This document shows, piece after piece, positions 1 through 8,187 of a DNA stretch of 64,000 nt (position 1 is the first letter of the stretch; each line of letters begins with the position of its first letter). The stretch spans positions 62,001 through 126,000 of the forward strand of contig NZ_FNOS01000002.1 in the NCBI RefSeq assembly GCF_900107115.1. The letters are read 5' to 3'. The position numbers were made by a program, and so were the translations under genes. The notes under the pieces are model-generated. The model had not been told where the DNA came from and searched no databases. It saw nothing but the letters and a program-made list of their open reading frames with translations. The DNA is from Salimicrobium album. Its GTDB lineage: Bacteria > Bacillota > Bacilli > Bacillales > Halobacillaceae.

Positions 1-990
1 TTATTTTATTTCAGAGAAGAAATTAAAAAGTTCTCTTTTCATCTGGGCAGTGCAATCTTTATCGGGATTCTTCTCATTAGCGGTCTGTTCTTCGGGGAAG
101 AGCTGGCTTTCTCCTTTGAACAGAAACTTTACAAAGATCCGATTCTTCACATGGAAAACACCTCTTATCAGAAGATGGTTCTTACAAAAGACGACGAAGA
201 TACCCGACTTTTTCTGGACGGGGCCCTGCAGTTCAGTTCCACTGATGAATACCGGTATCATGAGACGCTCGTACATCTTCCTATGGCTTATAAAGAGAAC
301 GTCCGGGATGTACTCGTGCTGGGAGGGGGAGACGGCATTGCCGTGAACGAACTGCTGAAGTACGAAGGGTTGGAATCGATCACTCTTGTGGATCTCGACC
401 CCGCTGTCGTCGATTTCGCCAAAGAAAACCCGCACCTGCGTGAGCTGAATGATGGTGCGCTTGACGATCCTCTGGTCGATATTCAGCATAAAGACGCCTT
501 CAAGTATCTGAAAGCGACAGACAAACGTTTTGATACGGTGCTTATCGACCTGCCGGACCCCAACAACGAAAGTCTGAATAAGCTGTATACGAAAGAATTC
601 TATTCACTCGTGCGGAATCATCTGAGAGCCGATGGCGTGATGATGGCTCAGGCCACAAGCCCCGTCTTCGCCCCGGAGGTGTACTGGACCATCAACGAAA
701 CGGTGGAAGCGACGGATATGAATACGTACAATTTTCACGTCGACATACCGAGTTTCGGGAACTGGGGTTTCGTAATGGCTTCAAGGAAAGAAGTGGATAT
801 CGAAAATGTTTCAATAGATGTACCGACGGAATTTCTCAATGAGGAAATTGTTCCGGCGCTTACCGTGTTTGGAAAAGACGAAGACCGGGAAATCCTAGAT
901 AGTGACGGTCAGGTTAAGAACCTGGAACCTAATACATTAATCCACCCGAATCTTATTCAGAAATATGAGCAAGCGTGGAAAGATTACTAA
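1..990 (+). CDS. Membrane-anchored spermidine synthase-like aminopropyltransferase (5' end cut by window)
   Basis: The frame is open from base 1 with no stop, so the gene starts upstream; 329 residues are visible. The first visible part contains a hydrophobic segment (about residues 15-32), probably the last of one or more membrane helices. A Rossmann methyltransferase-like fold follows, with a glycine-rich SAM-binding loop (VLVLGGGDGIA), an acidic strand end (VDLDPAVVDFA) and the DLPDPN motif typical of the spermidine synthase family, which transfers aminopropyl groups from decarboxylated SAM to putrescine. SpeD, which makes that donor, is encoded at 27.4 kb. Six bases separate its stop from an AGGAGG before the next gene, so the two are probably cotranscribed. 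True substrate uncertain. Confidence 0.8.
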   Translation, partial: LFYFREEIKKFSFHLGSAIFIGILLISGLFFGEELAFSFEQKLYKDPILHMENTSYQKMVLTKDDEDTRLFLDGALQFSSTDEYRYHETLVHLPMAYKENVRDVLVLGGGDGIAVNELLKYEGLESITLVDLDPAVVDFAKENPHLRELNDGALDDPLVDIQHKDAFKYLKATDKRFDTVLIDLPDPNNESLNKLYTKEFYSLVRNHLRADGVMMAQATSPVFAPEVYWTINETVEATDMNTYNFHVDIPSFGNWGFVMASRKEVDIENVSIDVPTEFLNEEIVPALTVFGKDEDREILDSDGQVKNLEPNTLIHPNLIQKYEQAWKDY

Positions 991-1005
991 AGGAGGATGC
1001 TGAAC

Positions 1006-1686
1006 ATGAAAGTATTTTATCATGGACACGCAGTAGTGAAAGTGGAAACGGAGAAACACACCATTTTGATTGATCCTTACATTTCCGAAAATGGCAATAC
1101 CGATCTGAAAGCGGACGAAGCAAAAGCGGACGTTATTCTCCTGACTCACGGCCACAATGACCACGTCGGTGACACGTTTGAGATTGCTAAAAGAAATGAT
1201 GCCCGGATAGTTGCTCCTTTCGAACTGGCCACGTATCTCGGCAATAAAGGTCTGGACGCCCATCCTATGTACATTGGTGGGGCTCACGAGTTTGATTTCG
1301 GTACAGTGAAACTTACTCAGGCTTTTCACGGTTCTTCCTACACAGAAGATGACGGCACTATCGTATATACCGGTATGCCTACCGGCATTCTGTTGACGAT
1401 TGACGGAAAAACTGTATACCACATGGGAGATACGGGTCTTTTCTCCGACATGAAGATGATCGGGGAAAGAAACGATATTGACCTGGCATTCGTTCCGATC
1501 GGTGATAACTTCACCATGGGACCTGAGGATGCGCTTACGGCAGCTGAATGGATCGGAGCTAAACAGGTAGTACCGGTTCACTACAATACTTTTGATCTGA
1601 TTAATCAGGACGGAGAAGCTTTTGCTTCTAAAGTTAAACCCGGAAAAGGCAAAGCTCTCAAACCGGGAGAATATATCGAACTGTAA
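1006..1686 (+). CDS. ytkL: Metallo-beta-lactamase-fold metal-dependent hydrolase YtkL
   Basis: 226 residues. The N-terminal strand pair ([13 protein letters not shown]) and the metal-binding motif [11 protein letters not shown] (HxHxDH type) identify the UPF0173/YtkL family of zinc-dependent hydrolases; further metal ligands are likely His in FHGSS and the Asp in HMGDTGLF. No physiological substrate is established for the family. An ATG at 997 lies inside the Shine-Dalgarno sequence AAAGGAGG, so the ATG at 1006 is taken as start. It follows the aminopropyltransferase closely and is ended by a strong terminator. Confidence 0.9.
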   Translation: MKVFYHGHAVVKVETEKHTILIDPYISENGNTDLKADEAKADVILLTHGHNDHVGDTFEIAKRNDARIVAPFELATYLGNKGLDAHPMYIGGAHEFDFGTVKLTQAFHGSSYTEDDGTIVYTGMPTGILLTIDGKTVYHMGDTGLFSDMKMIGERNDIDLAFVPIGDNFTMGPEDALTAAEWIGAKQVVPVHYNTFDLINQDGEAFASKVKPGKGKALKPGEYIEL

Positions 1687-1695
1687 TATCACCAC

Positions 1696-1735
1696 ATCCC
1701 GGTCGCTTTTGAAGAAAGCGACCGGGATTTTTTTA
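1696..1735 (+). terminator. Rho-independent terminator after ytkL
   Basis: Perfect 14-bp stem (1696-1709 with 1715-1728), 5-base loop, then a run of seven T. It closes the aminopropyltransferase-ytkL unit. Confidence 0.9.
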
Positions 1736-1811
1736 AATCGGAACAGCGGTGATTTAATGGAAATACATAATAATTCATTTAATAAGGGAAGCGGGCGGGA
1801 CCTGTTCGAAA

Positions 1812-1840
1812 TTGAACTATAACTGTATCACTAGTATAAT
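1812..1840 (+). promoter_or_regulatory. Sigma-A promoter of ytoI
   Basis: TTGAAC at 1812-1817, a 17-base spacer, and a consensus TATAAT at 1835-1840. The start codon of ytoI lies 48 bases downstream of the -10. Confidence 0.75.
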
Positions 1841-1855
1841 AACAATTATACTTGT
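1830..1855. promoter_or_regulatory. Palindromic putative operator over the ytoI -10 box
   Basis: ACTAGTATAAT (1830-1840) and ATTATACTTGT (1845-1855) are inverted repeats with one mismatch across a 4-base spacer. A wider ACTGTA...TACAGT pair (1822-1827 and 1866-1871) surrounds them. The left arm contains the -10 box, so a bound protein would block the polymerase. The obvious candidate is YtoI itself, which has a winged-helix domain; this is inference. Confidence 0.5.
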
Positions 1856-1888
1856 AAACACTAGTACAGTTAGAGAGAAGGTGAGCGT

Positions 1889-3202
1889 TTGACTACAAAA
1901 CACGAGCAGATTTTAAATCACATAGATTCTTTGAGTATAGGGAGTAAAATTTCCGTCCGCCGTATTGCCAAGGAAATGCAGGTGAGTGAAGGGACGGCTT
2001 ATCGTGCAATCAAGGAAGCAGAGAATCAGAAACTCGTCAGTACGATTGAACGGGTCGGTACGATCAGAATAGAACAGAAGAAAAAAGAGAACATTGAACG
2101 CCTGACTTTTGCGGAGATTGTGAATATCGTAGACGGCCAGGTGATGGGCGGGAGAAAAGGCCTGTATAAAACGCTCAATAAGTTCGTCATAGGTGCTATG
2201 AAACTCGATGCTATGATGAGGTACACGGAAGCGGGTTCTCTGCTTATCGTAGGGAATCGTACGAACGCTCATGAATTAGCGGTTCAGGAAGGTGCGGCCG
2301 TTCTTGTGACGGGAGGATTTGACACTTCGGATGAAGTGAAGCAGCTGGCGGATGAAAAAGAACTACCGGTCATTTCCACCAGTTATGACACGTTTACGGT
2401 AGCCGCCATGATCAACAGAGCGATTTACGACCAGATGATCAAAAAAGAAATTGTTCTGGTAGAGGATATATATACTCCGCTGGAGGAGTCGAAATTTTTA
2501 TCTTCGAACGACCGCATTTCCAAGTGGCATTCCCTGAACAGGGAGACGGGCCACAGCCGGTATCCGATAGTCGATATGCAGAACAGAGTAGTCGGTATCG
2601 TAACATCTAAAGATATTGTGGGAGAAGATGAAAATACTCTCGTGGAAAAGGTGATGACGAGGAACCCGATGACGGTCACAGTCAACACTTCTCTCGCGAA
2701 TGCCGCCCATATGATGGTGTGGGAAGGAATTGAATTGATGCCAGTCGTCGATTCGCTGAGGGAAATTCAGGGTATCATCTCCAGACAGGACGTACTTAAA
2801 GCGCTTCAGAATATCCAGAGACAGCCGCAGGTGGGGGAAACGATCGATGACCTGATCACCAGTCAGCTGACGCACATTACGGACGAAGAGGGAACGTACA
2901 CGCTGAAAACGAAAGTCACCCCGCAGATGACAAACCAGCTTGGTACGATGTCGTATGGTGTATTCACCGCTTTGATAACGGAGGCTTCCAGCCATCTTCT
3001 GACACGGCAGAAGAAAGGTGAGCTGGTTGTCGAAAACATTTCTGTCTACTTCATAAAGCCGGTGCAGCTCGAGAGTGAAGTGGAGATTCATCCCCGGGTG
3101 CTCGAAGCCGGGAGGAAACTCGCCAAGCTGGATGTAGAAGTCTATCATGAAGGCAGTCTTGTCGGAAAAGCGCTGCTGATGGCCCAGCTGATTGATAAAT
3201 AA
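1889..3202 (+). CDS. ytoI: YtoI-type regulator: HTH, DRTGG, CBS pair and hot-dog thioesterase-like domain
   Basis: 437 residues, TTG start preceded by GAGAAGGTGA. Domains in order: winged-helix DNA-binding domain (about 1-65; VRRIAKEMQVSEGTAYRAIKEAE), DRTGG domain (about 70-180), two CBS repeats (about 195-310; YPIVDMQNRVVGIVTSKDI and MPVVDSLREIQGIISRQDV), and a C-terminal 4HBT/hot-dog domain (about 330-437). CBS pairs usually sense adenine nucleotides and hot-dog folds bind acyl-CoA, so the protein is probably a metabolite-sensing transcription regulator, but its targets are not known. Its own promoter carries a palindrome over the -10. Confidence 0.85.
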   Translation: MTTKHEQILNHIDSLSIGSKISVRRIAKEMQVSEGTAYRAIKEAENQKLVSTIERVGTIRIEQKKKENIERLTFAEIVNIVDGQVMGGRKGLYKTLNKFVIGAMKLDAMMRYTEAGSLLIVGNRTNAHELAVQEGAAVLVTGGFDTSDEVKQLADEKELPVISTSYDTFTVAAMINRAIYDQMIKKEIVLVEDIYTPLEESKFLSSNDRISKWHSLNRETGHSRYPIVDMQNRVVGIVTSKDIVGEDENTLVEKVMTRNPMTVTVNTSLANAAHMMVWEGIELMPVVDSLREIQGIISRQDVLKALQNIQRQPQVGETIDDLITSQLTHITDEEGTYTLKTKVTPQMTNQLGTMSYGVFTALITEASSHLLTRQKKGELVVENISVYFIKPVQLESEVEIHPRVLEAGRKLAKLDVEVYHEGSLVGKALLMAQLIDK

Positions 3203-3210
3203 GCACAAAA

Positions 3211-3233
3211 AAAGCCGCTTTCAAAGCGGCTTT
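3211..3233. terminator. Bidirectional terminator between ytoI and ytpI
   Basis: Inverted repeat AAAGCCGCTTT / AAAGCGGCTTT between two convergent genes, with an A run on the left and T/A runs on the right, so it can serve both strands. The ytpI stop codon lies at its right edge. Confidence 0.8.
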
Positions 3234-3531
3234 AAACTTTTTCGACCCGTTTATATTCATTTTTGTAGTGACGTGCTGCCCTCCAGCCGTGCATCAGCTG
3301 TAAAACGCCGAGGACGATAAATAGTATACCGATGAACAGCGACAGTCTCGTTTCATAATACAGGTACTGAGCCGCACCGAAACTTACGATGAAGATGCCG
3401 AGAAAGAATTTTGCGATACTGTTATAATACTGCTGAGTGACCGGGTGTTCCGTACGTGTAATCATTACTTTGTTATAAATGTATAGTACAATGGAGGTAA
3501 TGACGAAAGCGATAAGCAGAAACATGAACAT
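3232..3531 (-). CDS. ytpI: YtpI-family small membrane protein
   Basis: 99 residues with about three hydrophobic helices (roughly 1-20, 40-55, 62-80) and a positively charged tail (RAARHYKNEYKRVEK). Length and position (between ytoI and nrnA, opposite strand) match B. subtilis YtpI, a family without known function. Several in-frame ATGs lie close together at 3540, 3537 and 3531. AAGGA at 3544-3540 is eight bases from the 3531 ATG and would overlap the earlier ones, so 3531 is preferred. Confidence 0.8.
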   Translation of the reverse strand: MFMFLLIAFVITSIVLYIYNKVMITRTEHPVTQQYYNSIAKFFLGIFIVSFGAAQYLYYETRLSLFIGILFIVLGVLQLMHGWRAARHYKNEYKRVEKV

Positions 3532-3621
3532 GAACATCATCCTTAGGTAATTTTTTTCTATCGCCTATTTTAGCTTGTTTCTTATTAAAATGCCAACATC
3601 TTTATCAGAAGGAGCCTTTTT

Positions 3622-4569
3622 ATGCATAAACAGATTAAAGATAAAATAGAATCATACTCGAAGATTATCATACACCGCCACGTCCGTCCCGATCCCGATG
3701 CTCTCGGTTCACAGCTCGGCCTCAAAAAAATACTCCAGGATACATATCCGGAGAAAACGGTGCTGGCTGCCGGTGATGATGACGAAGCATTCCGTTTTCT
3801 GGGGACTATGGATAACGTGGACGACGATGATTACAGGGGCGCCCTGGTAATCATTAACGACACGGCAAACCTTGAAAGAGTCGACGATGAAAGGTATGAA
3901 AAAGGCGAGGCTCTCATTAAGATCGACCACCACCCGGTCGTGGACGAGTATGGAGATGTTCAGTGGGTGGAGACCCATTCCAGTTCCACGAGCGAAATGA
4001 TTTACGTGCTTGCTGCTCAAAACGCTGGATGGAAATTCTCCAGGGAAGCCGCCCGGCTGCTGTATGCGGGCATAATCGGAGATACCGGAAGATTTCTTTT
4101 CCCGAGTACGACAGAACGGACGTTTGAAGCGGCTTCCGTACTGATTAAATACGACTTCGACCGTTCTGCTATGTACGACGAACTTTATAAGACTTCTTTG
4201 AAGCTTGCAAGGCTGAAAGGTTATATTCTGCAGAATGTTACTGTGTCGGAAGAAGGGCACGCAGCCATTCCGCTTTCAAAAGAAGTGCTGGAGCGTTTTG
4301 AAGTGGACCCTTCAGAAACCAGCCAGTTCGTGGGGATGCTCGGAGATATCGAGGGGATCCTTTCCTGGGTGTTCTTTGTGGAGGAAGAATCGGAAATAAG
4401 AGTCAGGTTCCGATCCAAGGGACCTGTCATCAATAAACTCGCCGGGGAGTACCGGGGAGGCGGACATCCGATGGCTGCCGGTGCCAGAGCGGAGAGCTGG
4501 GAAGAGACGAAAAGGATAGAAGAGCGGCTGCAATCAATCTGCCGGGAATACCGGAAAGAAAATGGGTGA
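3622..4569 (+). CDS. nrnA: Bifunctional oligoribonuclease and pAp phosphatase NrnA
   Basis: 315 residues. DHH-family phosphoesterase: N-terminal metal site RHVRPDPDALGSQ, an Asp in INDTANLERVD, the signature IDHHPVVDEYGD, and a C-terminal DHHA1 substrate-binding domain with the RGGGHPMAAGA loop. Family members degrade 2-5 nt RNAs (nanoRNA) to mononucleotides and dephosphorylate 3'-phosphoadenosine 5'-phosphate, replacing Orn and CysQ in Bacilli. Strong ribosome binding site AGAAGGAG. In B. subtilis the sporulation genes ytrH and ytrI lie between this gene and dnaE; here there are only 168 bp. Confidence 0.93.
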   Translation: MHKQIKDKIESYSKIIIHRHVRPDPDALGSQLGLKKILQDTYPEKTVLAAGDDDEAFRFLGTMDNVDDDDYRGALVIINDTANLERVDDERYEKGEALIKIDHHPVVDEYGDVQWVETHSSSTSEMIYVLAAQNAGWKFSREAARLLYAGIIGDTGRFLFPSTTERTFEAASVLIKYDFDRSAMYDELYKTSLKLARLKGYILQNVTVSEEGHAAIPLSKEVLERFEVDPSETSQFVGMLGDIEGILSWVFFVEEESEIRVRFRSKGPVINKLAGEYRGGGHPMAAGARAESWEETKRIEERLQSICREYRKENG

Positions 4570-4588
4570 ATATACCCATTTTCTTTTT
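4558..4588 (+). terminator. Terminator overlapping the nrnA stop codon
   Basis: GAAAATGGGT (4558-4567) pairs with ACCCATTTTC (4574-4583), followed by TTTTT. The stem begins inside the last nrnA codons and the TGA stop lies at the loop edge. Confidence 0.8.
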
Positions 4589-4737
4589 CGATACATAAAA
4601 CCTTACAGCTGTCTCTTTTAAATAGTCCCGGGTTCTGTGTCTTCTTCCGGTAATACCCGATCAATCCGGATACGGAGTGTATATGACGACAGTGATCGAA
4701 ATCGTTAGTATAATTCAGTTAGAAGGAGGTGGGAGTA

Positions 4738-7700
4738 ATGGGGTTTACTCACATAGGTATAAAAAGCGGTTACAGTCTTATGAACAGTACCATTGATATA
4801 CATGAACTCATAGACGAAGCTTACGGCCGGGGAATAAAAGCGCTCGGTCTGGTCGATGAAAAAAATATCAGTGCCTGGCTGTCGTTTTATAATGCCTGTA
4901 TAGAAAAAAACATAACTCCTATCCTCGGCGTCGAACTCCCAGTGATACATAAAGAAGAGGAGTATCCGACTTTTTTGCTTGCCACCTCGGAACAGGGAGC
5001 AGGAAACGTAATAGAAATTACAAGCAGGTACCACCTGGACGGTCGAGTGGAACTGAACGGTATCGAAGAACTTGGGAACGATGTAATCGCGATATGGAAA
5101 ACGGGAGACACCCCTGTAGCGCAACAGGTTACGGAAAACAGAAAAGAAGAAGTCATCCCCGTATATCGGGAGTTCGAATCCGTCTTTTCTTTAATGTTCG
5201 CAGGCGTCCGTGCTGCAGAACTGCGACAGGAACAGATGCTTCATGACCCTCTGAAGACGTGGGCGCAGGCAGGACTGATCAGCTGTACAGCCATCAGTGA
5301 CGTACATTTTCTGAAAGAAGAGGATAGAACAGCCTATGAAGTTATGCGGGCGATGGAGGCAGGCGAAGCTTTTAAAGCAGGGACTTCTTCCCCTGGAATA
5401 ACTTGTCTCGAAGATCCTTCCCGGACAGAGTCATATTTCAGTGAATGGCCCGAGGTCATCAGGAATAACGAAACAATAGTAGACAAAAGTTCTGTTTCTC
5501 TAACCCGCTCCCGTTCTCTTCTCCCTTCCTATCCCCTGGAGGGTGGGGACAGTAATGAATATTTAAGGGAATTGTGTGAGCAGGCGTTGCCGGAGAAGTA
5601 CGGCGCTGATACCGGGGAAGCAAAGAAACGCCTGGAACATGAGCTTGAAGTGATAACCTCCCGTAAATTCAGCGACTACTTCCTTATTGTGTGGGACTTC
5701 GTAAAATATGCGAAGGACAAGGGGATTAAAGTCGGTCCCGGCCGTGGTTCCGCTGCCGGGTCGATCGTAGCATATCTGTTGAATATAACGACTGTGGACC
5801 CTTTGAAATACGGTCTTCTTTTTGAAAGGTTCCTCAATCCGGAACGTCAGACCATGCCCGACATCGACATTGACTTTTCCGATCACCGGCGTGATGAAGT
5901 GATTACATATGTACGGGAAAAATACGGAAAAGAAAGAGTGGCCCAAATTTGTACTTTCGGTACATTCGCAGCAAGGAGTACGATACGGGAGGTAGGAAAA
6001 GCGCTGAAAGTGGAAGAAGAGGATACTGCGTATATACTGAAGCAGTTTCCCGGAAACCGTTCGCTCAACCTGGAACAGATTGTAAAACAGTCGGAACCTC
6101 TTAAGGACTTTATAAGAAGTTCCGGTCAACTTCAGACTCTGTTCAGAATCGGCACCAGAATCGAAGGGCTGCCAAGGCACGTCTCCACTCACGCTGCCGG
6201 AGTAGTTATCAGCAACTATCCTCTCGGGAGATATACCGGAATGATGGATCATGACGGTCCGGCACTGCTTACTCAGATGGCTATGGAGGACGTGGAAGCT
6301 TCCGGTCTTCTCAAAATGGATTTTCTCGGACTCAGGAATCTTTCTTTTCTTGAAAATATGGAAAAGAACATCAGAAAATACGCCGATTCCGAATTTTCGG
6401 TCCAGAGCATTCCGGATGATGATGCAGCTACCTACAGACAGTTGGCGGAAGGAAAGACGAACGGGATTTTCCAGTTGGAGTCGAAAGGAATGAGGAAAGT
6501 ACTGCAACAGTTGAAGCCTGAACGTTTTGAAGATATTGTCGCCGTCAATGCCCTGTATCGTCCCGGACCGATGGATTTCATTCCGGATTATGTGGAGCGA
6601 AAACACGGCAGGACCCCTGTCACTTATTTACACGCGGACATTGAACCGATTCTCGAGGAGACATACGGGGTGCTTTTGTACCAGGAACAAATAATGAAGG
6701 TCGCTCAGATTGTTGCCGGGTATTCTCTCGGGGAAGCGGATCTTTTCAGAAGGGCAGTGAGCAAAAAACAGGAAAGTATTCTCAAAAATGAGGAGAGCCG
6801 ATTTCTGAAAGGCGCTGAACAAGCTGGTTATAAGGAAGAAGTGGCGCGGGAGCTGTTCAGATGGATTGTGAAATTCTCCAATTATGGATTCAACAAAAGC
6901 CACGCAGTAGCCTACAGCATCATTTCGTATAAACTTGCTTATATTAAAACGCATTTTCCGGAATACTTCCTTTCCGAACTGATCAACAGCGCCGTAGGAG
7001 ATAAAGAGAAAATAGCGAATTACGTACGTGAAGCAAAGCAGGAAGGTATACCCGTACATCCCCCGTTCGTAAATGAGGCTTTTCCTCATACATCTGTCCG
7101 AAAAGGAAATATCATCCTCGGCTTCATGATGATAAAAGGTATCGGTTTCAAGATGGGCCGTTCCATTACGGAAGAGAGGCAGCGGGGACGCTTTACGAAT
7201 TTTTTCGAGTTCACGATGAGGGGATCTTCCTACCTGGATCGGAACTCGATGGAAAACCTCATTAAGGCCGGCTGTTTTGACCGTCTTCACTCCAACCGCG
7301 CAAGTTTACTTGCGAGTATCGATCAGGCGCTGGAACAAAGTGAACTGTTCAGGGAATTTCAGGAAGATATAGGGTTCATTACGGAATGGAGCGGAGGTCT
7401 CGTCCACAAAGACCCGCTTCCAGCCCTCACACGGCTGAATTTGGAAAAAGAGGTGCTCGGAGCTGTCCTTTCTTCCCATCCTCTGGAAGGGGCGGGCAAA
7501 AGTCTGAAAAGAAACAATATAGAATTACTCAGCGCGGCCCTGATGAAAGAAAAAGGGTTCATTACCGTAGCCGCCGTCGTAGATAACGTCAGAGAGATAC
7601 GGACGAAACGGGGAGAGAAAATGGCTTTTCTTTCATTGAGTGACGATAAAGAAGAGATGGACGCAGTGGTGTTTCCCGAAACGTACCGTACCTGCAGCTC

Positions 7701-8037
7701 CTGGCTGGACGAGGACATGATTGTAGTAATCGGCGGGAAAATACAGGAACGGCGGGGAGAGAAACAGCTTCAGGCACAAAGTATACGTCCTGTGCAGGAG
7801 ACGAGTGAAATCTTCATTAAGACAGAAAAAAAGCGGTATACGGAAGTTCTCGAATTTATGAAAACCCTGGCCCGTGATCATCCGGGAGAACAGGAAATAT
7901 TTTTCTATATCGAAGAAGTGAAGAAAGTCTATAAAATGCCTTCCGGCTACGGGATTGATGTGAGTGAAGAAGTACGGAAGCGTTTGGAAAAGAATATCGG
8001 AAATGAAAAATATGCTATAAGGCACAGATGGCTCTGA
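4738..8037 (+). CDS. dnaE: DNA polymerase III alpha subunit DnaE
   Basis: 1099 residues, the DnaE1-type replicase that extends RNA primers in Firmicutes before handing over to PolC. Order: PHP domain (1 to about 250), palm and fingers with the catalytic PDIDIDF motif at residues 374-380 and GPGRGSAAGS, beta-binding region, tandem helix-hairpin-helix, and an OB-fold (about 940-1020; FITVAAVVDNVREIRTKRGE). Start is the ATG at 4738: AGAAGGAGG at 4721-4728 is correctly spaced, whereas an in-frame GTG at 4729 abuts it. The PHP domain has lost some metal ligands (K9 replaces the second His of the HLxVHS motif; the TDDH-like motif reads VDEK). Confidence 0.96.
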   Translation: MGFTHIGIKSGYSLMNSTIDIHELIDEAYGRGIKALGLVDEKNISAWLSFYNACIEKNITPILGVELPVIHKEEEYPTFLLATSEQGAGNVIEITSRYHLDGRVELNGIEELGNDVIAIWKTGDTPVAQQVTENRKEEVIPVYREFESVFSLMFAGVRAAELRQEQMLHDPLKTWAQAGLISCTAISDVHFLKEEDRTAYEVMRAMEAGEAFKAGTSSPGITCLEDPSRTESYFSEWPEVIRNNETIVDKSSVSLTRSRSLLPSYPLEGGDSNEYLRELCEQALPEKYGADTGEAKKRLEHELEVITSRKFSDYFLIVWDFVKYAKDKGIKVGPGRGSAAGSIVAYLLNITTVDPLKYGLLFERFLNPERQTMPDIDIDFSDHRRDEVITYVREKYGKERVAQICTFGTFAARSTIREVGKALKVEEEDTAYILKQFPGNRSLNLEQIVKQSEPLKDFIRSSGQLQTLFRIGTRIEGLPRHVSTHAAGVVISNYPLGRYTGMMDHDGPALLTQMAMEDVEASGLLKMDFLGLRNLSFLENMEKNIRKYADSEFSVQSIPDDDAATYRQLAEGKTNGIFQLESKGMRKVLQQLKPERFEDIVAVNALYRPGPMDFIPDYVERKHGRTPVTYLHADIEPILEETYGVLLYQEQIMKVAQIVAGYSLGEADLFRRAVSKKQESILKNEESRFLKGAEQAGYKEEVARELFRWIVKFSNYGFNKSHAVAYSIISYKLAYIKTHFPEYFLSELINSAVGDKEKIANYVREAKQEGIPVHPPFVNEAFPHTSVRKGNIILGFMMIKGIGFKMGRSITEERQRGRFTNFFEFTMRGSSYLDRNSMENLIKAGCFDRLHSNRASLLASIDQALEQSELFREFQEDIGFITEWSGGLVHKDPLPALTRLNLEKEVLGAVLSSHPLEGAGKSLKRNNIELLSAALMKEKGFITVAAVVDNVREIRTKRGEKMAFLSLSDDKEEMDAVVFPETYRTCSSWLDEDMIVVIGGKIQERRGEKQLQAQSIRPVQETSEIFIKTEKKRYTEVLEFMKTLARDHPGEQEIFFYIEEVKKVYKMPSGYGIDVSEEVRKRLEKNIGNEKYAIRHRWL

Positions 8038-8053
8038 AATGGAGATGGATGCC

Positions 8054-8081
8054 TTTACACGATTTGACGATTTGTTATAAT
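8054..8081 (+). promoter_or_regulatory. Sigma-A promoter of the malic enzyme gene
   Basis: TTTACA at 8054-8059, 16-base spacer, TATAAT at 8076-8081; start of transcription expected near 8088. Confidence 0.65.
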
Positions 8082-8098
8082 TAAGAAGTCGAAATCCG

Positions 8099-8111
8099 GT
8101 GGTCAGACCAC
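8099..8111. promoter_or_regulatory. FadR/GntR-type operator downstream of the malic enzyme promoter
   Basis: Perfect palindrome GTGGTC-A-GACCAC. Its core TGGTCAGACCA fits the TnGTnnnACnA pattern recognised by FadR-subfamily GntR proteins. It sits about 18 bases past the -10, where a bound repressor would block initiation or early elongation. The GntR regulator encoded directly after the malic enzyme gene is the natural candidate. Confidence 0.65.
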
Positions 8112-8187
8112 TTCAAATACACCTGCTTTACCTGTAGGAAAGTAGAAAAATCCGTACCAATCCATTGAATCGAAGGAGCGTGGTCTT

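Noticed and set aside
1757-1822. Short frame of 21 codons between ytkL and ytoI
   Set aside because: Only a weak ribosome site, and it ends where the ytoI promoter begins; composition unremarkable. Treated as chance.
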